A stretch of 64,000 bases of DNA, from positions 28,622,501-28,686,500 of the forward strand of contig NC_091255.1 in NCBI RefSeq assembly GCF_042477335.2. Direction: 5' to 3'. The translations under genes were made by a program, and so were the position numbers. Under the pieces are notes generated by a model that saw only the letters and a program-made list of their open reading frames with translations, had not been told where the DNA came from and searched no databases. This DNA comes from Ovis canadensis. Taxonomy: Eukaryota > Chordata > Mammalia > Artiodactyla > Bovidae. Within the stretch, counting starts at the first letter, position 1. Each line of letters opens with the position of its first letter. Shown piece after piece: positions 61,621 through 64,000 of this stretch.

Positions 61621-63090
61621 CCGCGGAGAGTTACACTTTCAAAGCAGTATACCGGAGTAGTTGTAGTCTGCTTGGCTACTTAGGGCTCGGACTGAGGCTA
61701 CCGCAGAAGTTATACTTCTAAATCACACGAACTAGTTATCTTAACTCATTCTTGTCTGAACATCAGTAAGGAGGAAACCAAGATGTATTTAAAGGCCTCA
61801 AATATCCCACCTCATTCTATCCACAAAGGAATGAGTTGCACCATTCTGGACTCTTCACTGCAGTTTTCAGTTACTACTGAGAATAGTACCATTTAGGCAC
61901 TGGGCTAGGAGGGGCATATTACTGAAGTAGAGAATATTGTTCTTGCACTTCAGCAACAATTTACCTGGGGAGCAAGCATAATTACATGAAATGGATAATT
62001 CTGAGTCAACTTTATTTTGCCTGTTTCCTTCTCTGTAAAACGAAGGCACTGGACAGTTTCTGTCCAACTCTAGTACAGTGATGTCAATACAAGATAAAGA
62101 AATTTAGCTTTAGCACCTTTGACATACTTATTTCAAAGTAAGTACTTGACATCCCTTTGCTCTGACATCCTAACCTCCTAAACATCTTCCAGGCTTTCTC
62201 TTGGAGACTTTTTCCACTCCTACAGATAAAGCACCATTTCAGCTTTCACCTAGGTTACCCAGAGTTGCTTTTACCCCTCCAACTGGTTTCCTTTCACATC
62301 TAGTCCTCTTATCGGTCATTTCACATCTCCCCAAGGCTCCCCCACTTTTTTTTTCCCCTAAGTTCATACTTATCTCCAGTGCTAGAGGTCCTCCATCCAC
62401 CTTGTAACCTGCAGCCCCAAGGTATGGTCTTTCTTTCCTGACTTTTAGGAAGGGCCCAACAACTGAGTAAAAACACTGACCAAGCCACTGAGAGGTACTT
62501 GCAACACAACTCTCTACTCTTATATTATGAAGAGTTACTCTTTACTCAACTGTTTCCTATCATTTCCTTTCTCCCCAGACTGTTAACCACTCTACTCCCA
62601 ACCATCTCAATAGCATGAAAATGTTGATTTTGTCATTTGTCTACTTCTTTTTGGAGAGATTTCAAGCAAGCAATGCAACTAAAATGGAAAAAGAGAGAAG
62701 GCAGAGATGGAGTTCCTCAAGTAGTTCCTGGCCTCAGCTTACTGAGACAAGTCCTTGTAAAAGGGATCAATCCTTTTAATGTTATGGGCTACATCTGGCA
62801 CAGACTTGATATGCCCAAATGTTCAACATTAACTCCCTAAAGCAAGTTAAGGAAGAAAATCCAGGTTTCTTAAAATAAAAAGGGCCTGCTAAGTTACGAA
62901 ATTCCAGCAGATGGCAGTCACTTCTGTTTATCACTCACATCCTTGAAGGACACAGGAGCAAACCTCCTGGATCTACCCAGCAGAGAAAATAAGTGAGGTG
63001 AACAGAGAACAAAAGCTTTCTAACCCCTTTTCAAAGAGAGATATTTATATTTGTCCAAAAAGTATAGCTATCTCCCAAGAGCTAAGTACA
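61621..63090. other. Upstream flank of BLTP2
   Basis: No gene is supported. A MIR-like tail may lie near 61985-62080 (CCTGTTTCCTTCTCTGTAAA). 62090-63090 shows nothing I can name. In human the next gene on this side is SDF2, whose exons are not visible here. Confidence 0.6.
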
Positions 63091-63094
63091 GTTG

Positions 63095-63460
63095 TACTGC
63101 AGTAAAAAGAACATATGGCAGACACAGCTGGATTCCTATATTCAAATTTCTTACTAGCTTTAAGAATTCAGGCAATAACTCAACTATTCTGTTCTGCATT
63201 GGTAAAATTGTGGCATCTACCTGGTAATGTATTTGTGAGGATTAAATGAGGTGAGATCTATAATATGGTGCCTGCTGCTGCTGATGCTGCTAAGTCGCTT
63301 CAGTTGTGTCCAACTCTGCGTGACCCCATAGACGGCAGCCTTCCAGGCTCCTCCATCCGTGGGATTTTCCAAGCAGGAGTACTGGAGTGGGGTGCCATTG
63401 CCTTCTCCGAATATGGTGCCTAGTATTTAGCAAAGAGTAAATAAATGTTGGTTCCACTTT
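63095..63460 (+). mobile_element. MIR SINE split by a Bov-A2 SINE
   Basis: The MIR left part runs to GTGAGGATTAAATGAGGTGA; the right part resumes with AGTATTTAGCAAAGAGTAAA. The Bov-A2 monomer sits between the two. Confidence 0.6.
63274..63409 (-). mobile_element. Bov-A2 monomer with target-site duplication
   Basis: It reads GCTGCTAAGTCGCTTCAGTT onward to GTGCCATTGCCTTCTCCG. AATATGGTGCCT is at 63262-63273 and 63410-63421 exactly. Confidence 0.93.
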
Positions 63461-63547
63461 CTACCTCCACCCCTTTTGCTCAAGTGCAGTAACATATCCA
63501 AAGTAAAACATTTTACTGGCTATTTATTAAGGGTCTTTAGCCATAGT

Positions 63548-63820
63548 TAGTCCAGAAAAGGCAATGGCACCCCACTCCAGTACTCTTGCCTGGAAAATCC
63601 CATGGATGGAGGAACCGAGAAGGCTGCAGTCCATGGGGTCACAGGGTCAGACACAACTTAGCAACTTTACTTTCACTTTTCACTTTCTTGCATTGGAGAA
63701 GGAACTGGCAACCCACTCCAGTGTTCTTGCCTGGAGAATCCCAGGGACGGGGGAGCCTGGTGGGCTGCTGTCTATGGGGTCGCACAGAGTTGGACACGAC
63801 TGAAGTGACTTAGCAGCAGC
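63548..63820 (+). mobile_element. Bov-A2 SINE, dimeric, with target-site duplication
   Basis: Two monomers are joined by a TTTCACTTTTCACTTTCTTG linker and end in GCAGCAGC. AGCCATAGT flanks it at 63539-63547 and 63821-63829. Confidence 0.92.
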
Positions 63821-64000
63821 AGCCATAGTCTAAAATCTAATAAAAATGAGGTGCTGAGGGAAAAGAGAAAGTAAAGACAGAAAAAGTAGGATGCAGGTAA
63901 GGCTCTCAAAAGGGTCCACACCACACATGTATATGCATGGCTGAATCCTTCCGCTGTTCACCTGAAACTATCACAACATTGTTAACTGGCTATACACCAA

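Noticed and set aside
61621-64000. Start of the next gene (SDF2 expected by synteny)
   Set aside because: No exon with splice signals or recognisable protein text is visible on either strand.

Overview
The window is ruminant nuclear DNA, most likely from cattle or a close relative. Split, intron-bearing mammalian genes are interspersed with Bov-tA, Bov-A2, CHR and BovB repeats, which are specific to ruminants or cetartiodactyls. The gene order PIGS - ALDOC - SPAG5 - RSKR (SGK494) - BLTP2 (KIAA0100) matches human 17q11.2. All five genes are on the minus strand, so transcription runs from high to low coordinates.

Layout: 1-590 holds the first three coding exons of PIGS, cut by the window edge, with its CpG-rich promoter. 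700-2880 is intergenic and repeat-filled. 2885-6400 is ALDOC, complete, with eight coding exons plus one non-coding first exon. 6540-7100 is a short intergenic stretch with a striking 19-bp-arm hairpin. 7105-25860 is SPAG5 (astrin), complete, with 24 coding exons. 26100-29180 is intergenic sequence plus the probable RSKR 3' UTR. 29187-32752 is RSKR, an AGC-like kinase with 12 coding exons. 33160-61175 is BLTP2, complete with 39 coding exons. 61200-64000 is its GC-rich promoter and a repeat-bearing upstream flank.

I placed exon boundaries by reading AG/GT splice signals and checking phase across every junction. The joined reading frames are 364 aa (ALDOC), 1193 aa (SPAG5), 405 aa (RSKR) and 2232 aa (BLTP2). 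These fit what I remember of the human proteins (364, 1193, about 410 and 2235 aa). All four complete genes look intact. They do not form a pathway: they are GPI-anchor attachment, glycolysis, the mitotic spindle, a kinase, and lipid transfer at membrane contacts. Their association is positional and is conserved between human and ruminant.

The non-genic material is about fifty identifiable repeat copies. They include several clean nested insertions with target-site duplications, two BovB 3' ends, old L1, L2 and MIR relics, and two fossil MaLR-type LTR fragments. I found no CRISPR array, operon, functional tRNA or rRNA gene, and nothing I would call a new system. The best leads are the intergenic hairpin, an open frame that would extend ALDOC at its N terminus, a 132-bp nearly identical direct repeat pair in a BLTP2 intron, a G-quadruplex motif inside a 152-bp BLTP2 intron, and a small palindrome flanked by a 12-bp direct repeat.
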